From Betaproteobacteria bacterium (GTDB taxonomy: Bacteria > Pseudomonadota > Gammaproteobacteria > Burkholderiales > SG8-39): 64,000 nucleotides of DNA. Position numbers and translations under genes: made by a program. The notes under the pieces were generated by a model. The model worked only from the letters and a program-made list of their open reading frames with translations, was not told where the DNA came from and made no database searches. The stretch covers positions 46,297 to 110,296 of the forward strand of contig VBCA01000009.1 in assembly GCA_005881575.1 (NCBI GenBank), given 5' to 3'. Position 1 is the first letter of the stretch; each line of letters opens with the position of its first letter. Positions 62,119 to 64,000 of the stretch are shown here, in pieces.

Positions 62119-64000
62119 GTGTTCAGATCGAAAGCGCTGCGACCGATAGCCGGTATTGTTTTAGTGACCTTCACCGCGCTCACGCTGCAGCCGCTGACGG
62201 CGGCGGCGCAGCTGCCTACCGCTGCGAAGCGCGCGCCCGCGCAATCCGACTCGGGCGAGGAGCGTTTCTCTCGTACGCTGAACGAGATCCATGAGATCCT
62301 GAAGGAAGTGGTGCCACATGCGGCGATGCCGCACATGTTCTGGTCCGCGACACCTACGGCCGAGGGCAAGGCAGGCGAGAAAGTGCTTCAGGCGGTGGGG
62401 CCGAAGATGCGTCTGGAGTCCGAGCGCGCCAAACCCCTGCACGGGGTCGACGTCATCGCGAAGGTGAAAATGCTGCGCTGGAAATACAAGGAGCTGAAGA
62501 GCCTCGAAGGCGAAGTGACCAAAGGCTTCAAGGAAACGGAAAAGCATGTCCGCGACAAGAACCTTCCGCCGGAGATCCTCGCGCGGCATGAAGCCGCGGT
62601 GGCGGACTACGAGAAACGCAAGGCGGAATTCGGCACCCTGATGGTAGCGGTGGAAGCGGCAGCCGACGGCAAGGGCGAGCTGCAGAGCGCGCTCGCGAAC
62701 CTGGGCAATTTCATGGCGAAGTATCCGAACGCCAAGACCCACACGCCCACCGACCCGAACAACCTGCCGTGGGGAAGCCCGAAACCGGTAACCCGGGCGC
62801 CTTACACCAGCCCCGCGCAGTTCAGGACGAGCCGCCTCTTCGGCGACCCGGTGATAGTAGCGCAAGCGGGAAGTCTCTCCGGCATTGGCTTCCCCAGCAC
62901 CGTACTCCCGACGACGCCCATGTCTGCGGATACCGCTCCGACCGAGGATGTGCAGATCACGCGGGCTATCAACGACCTAGCCCTCTCACTCGGAAACAAG
63001 CCCGTCCCCATCTACAACTGGGTGCGCAACAACATCCAGTTCATCCCGAGCTACGGCTCCATCCAGGGCTCGGACATGACTTTGCAAACCAAGCGCGGTA
63101 ACGCGTTTGATACCGCGAGCCTGCTGATCGCGCTCCTCCGCTCGGCCAGTATTCCCGCCCGTTACGTGTACGGCACGATCGAAGTGCCGGCAGACAAGGC
63201 GATGAACTGGGTGGGCGGCGTCAGTGTGCCGCAGGCCGCGATCAACCTGATGAGTCAAGGAGGAATACCTGTGGTGGGCATCGCCCAGGGCGGAGCGGTC
63301 AGCCGATTGCGCTTCGAGCATGTTTGGGTCGAAGCATTCGTGGACTACGTACCCAGTCGTGGAGCGGTGAACCGCAGTCCCAACACCTGGGTGCCGCTGG
63401 ATGCCTCGTTCAAGCAGTACCAGTTCGCGCAAGGCATGGATGTCAAGGCCAATGTCCCCTTCGAGGTCAACAGCTTTATCAGCCAGATTCAGCTGGGCGC
63501 GACGATCAATGAAGCCGAGGGCTGGGTCCAGAACATCAACCAGACGCTTATCCAGCAGAGCCTGACCAACTACCAGACGCAGGTAAGGAACTACGTCAAC
63601 GCTCAGAAGCCCGACGCGACGGTGGGTGATGTGCTGGGCATGCAGGCGATCATCGAGGAGAATCGTCCGATCCTATTGGGCACACTGCCTTACACGCGTA
63701 TCGCCATTGGAGCGAGGTTCCAGTCGGTTCCGGATAACCTGCGCTGGAGGTTCCGCTACAACGTCTATGCGAACGACACCGACCGCGCTTTCGACAACGC
63801 GTTCATCAGCTACACGCAGAGCACGCCGAGGCTCGCCGGGAAGAAGATTACATTTTCCTTCAGTCCGGCAAGTCAACCCGATCAGGACACCATAAACAGT
63901 TTCCTGCCGCAGGCCCATGCGGATGGGAGCCCCATTCAACCGAGCGAGCTACCTCAAAGTCTGCCGGGGTATCTGATTAGACTCGTGCCCGAACTGCGCG
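62119..64000 (+). CDS. Large secreted transglutaminase-like protein (partial, runs off the window)
   Basis: A GTG start at 62119 after GAAGGGAGAAG gives a signal peptide (residues 1-31) and then more than 590 codons without stop to the window edge. After a coiled-coil region (about 115-190) comes a transglutaminase-like core: PVPIYNWVRNNIQFIPSYGS, GNAFDTASLLIALLRSASIP, EHVWVEAFVDY with the His and WVPLDASFKQY with the Asp. The residue expected to be the catalytic Cys is Ala in RGNAFDTAS, so peptide-crosslinking chemistry is doubtful. It is 15 bp after the giant secreted protein gene, so they form one operon. Confidence 0.82.
   Translation, partial: MFRSKALRPIAGIVLVTFTALTLQPLTAAAQLPTAAKRAPAQSDSGEERFSRTLNEIHEILKEVVPHAAMPHMFWSATPTAEGKAGEKVLQAVGPKMRLESERAKPLHGVDVIAKVKMLRWKYKELKSLEGEVTKGFKETEKHVRDKNLPPEILARHEAAVADYEKRKAEFGTLMVAVEAAADGKGELQSALANLGNFMAKYPNAKTHTPTDPNNLPWGSPKPVTRAPYTSPAQFRTSRLFGDPVIVAQAGSLSGIGFPSTVLPTTPMSADTAPTEDVQITRAINDLALSLGNKPVPIYNWVRNNIQFIPSYGSIQGSDMTLQTKRGNAFDTASLLIALLRSASIPARYVYGTIEVPADKAMNWVGGVSVPQAAINLMSQGGIPVVGIAQGGAVSRLRFEHVWVEAFVDYVPSRGAVNRSPNTWVPLDASFKQYQFAQGMDVKANVPFEVNSFISQIQLGATINEAEGWVQNINQTLIQQSLTNYQTQVRNYVNAQKPDATVGDVLGMQAIIEENRPILLGTLPYTRIAIGARFQSVPDNLRWRFRYNVYANDTDRAFDNAFISYTQSTPRLAGKKITFSFSPASQPDQDTINSFLPQAHADGSPIQPSELPQSLPGYLIRLVPELR

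Overview
The window is a high-GC chromosomal segment from a proteobacterium, most probably a betaproteobacterium of the Burkholderiales/Rhodocyclales type. The evidence is a DnaB tail, a hybrid (CoA-dependent) benzoate 'box' cluster with a BzdR/BoxR-type regulator, a Bug-type solute-binding protein, SoxCD and a branched-chain-type ABC transporter. No tRNA, rRNA, CRISPR array or insertion sequence was seen. The layout is that of a catabolically versatile organism with tightly packed operons; many junctions are ATGA or GTGA overlaps.

Region 1 (1-5563). After the dnaB tail and a periplasmic histidine phosphatase, a near-consensus Fur box precedes a compact operon: FTR1 iron permease, outer-membrane beta-barrel, FMN-binding protein with a flavinylation motif, PepSY-type membrane protein and ApbE flavin transferase. 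I read this as an iron-regulated extracytoplasmic flavin redox module coupled to iron uptake.

Region 2 (5520-17893). This is aerobic CoA-dependent benzoate and 4-hydroxybenzoate catabolism: boxB and boxC, the divergent regulator boxR with two direct-repeat operator candidates, a flavodoxin, a benzoate-CoA ligase, then TetR-hcrC-hcrA-hcrB (4-hydroxybenzoyl-CoA reductase) and boxD. No boxA reductase gene is present. A second ligase paralogue lies at 25303-26883.

Region 3 (18072-35322). This is a mixed housekeeping and stress region: small unknowns, PNPOx and VOC proteins, a LuxR regulator, a gamma-glutamyltransferase-like acylase, SoxC/SoxD, a sirtuin, a beta-hydroxyacid dehydrogenase, a Bug-type solute-binding protein, tandem lipoprotein paralogues, an aldo/keto reductase, a 1-Cys peroxiredoxin, an atypical nucleotidyl cyclase domain and a diguanylate cyclase.

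Region 4 (35485-51521). This looks like an undescribed catabolic island for an aromatic or N-heterocyclic compound: FAD monooxygenase, MetF-like protein, alpha/beta hydrolase, luciferase-like monooxygenase, MFS transporter, extradiol-type dioxygenase, two paralogous solute-binding-fold proteins without signal peptides, a DUF2848-like protein, cupin, amidase and a LivKHMGF-type transporter. It ends in a chimeric junction where livF runs into a 5'-truncated LolD-type ATPase.

Region 5 (51522-64000). After a spacer with tandem palindromes come a membrane protein, an M24 peptidase, a BON lipoprotein, a membrane/coiled-coil protein fused to a decayed BON copy, and a giant modular secreted protein of about 2,145 codons. 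That gene carries an in-frame TGA after its signal peptide and a frameshift near 61010. It is followed by a large transglutaminase-like secreted protein, lacking the usual catalytic Cys, that runs off the window.
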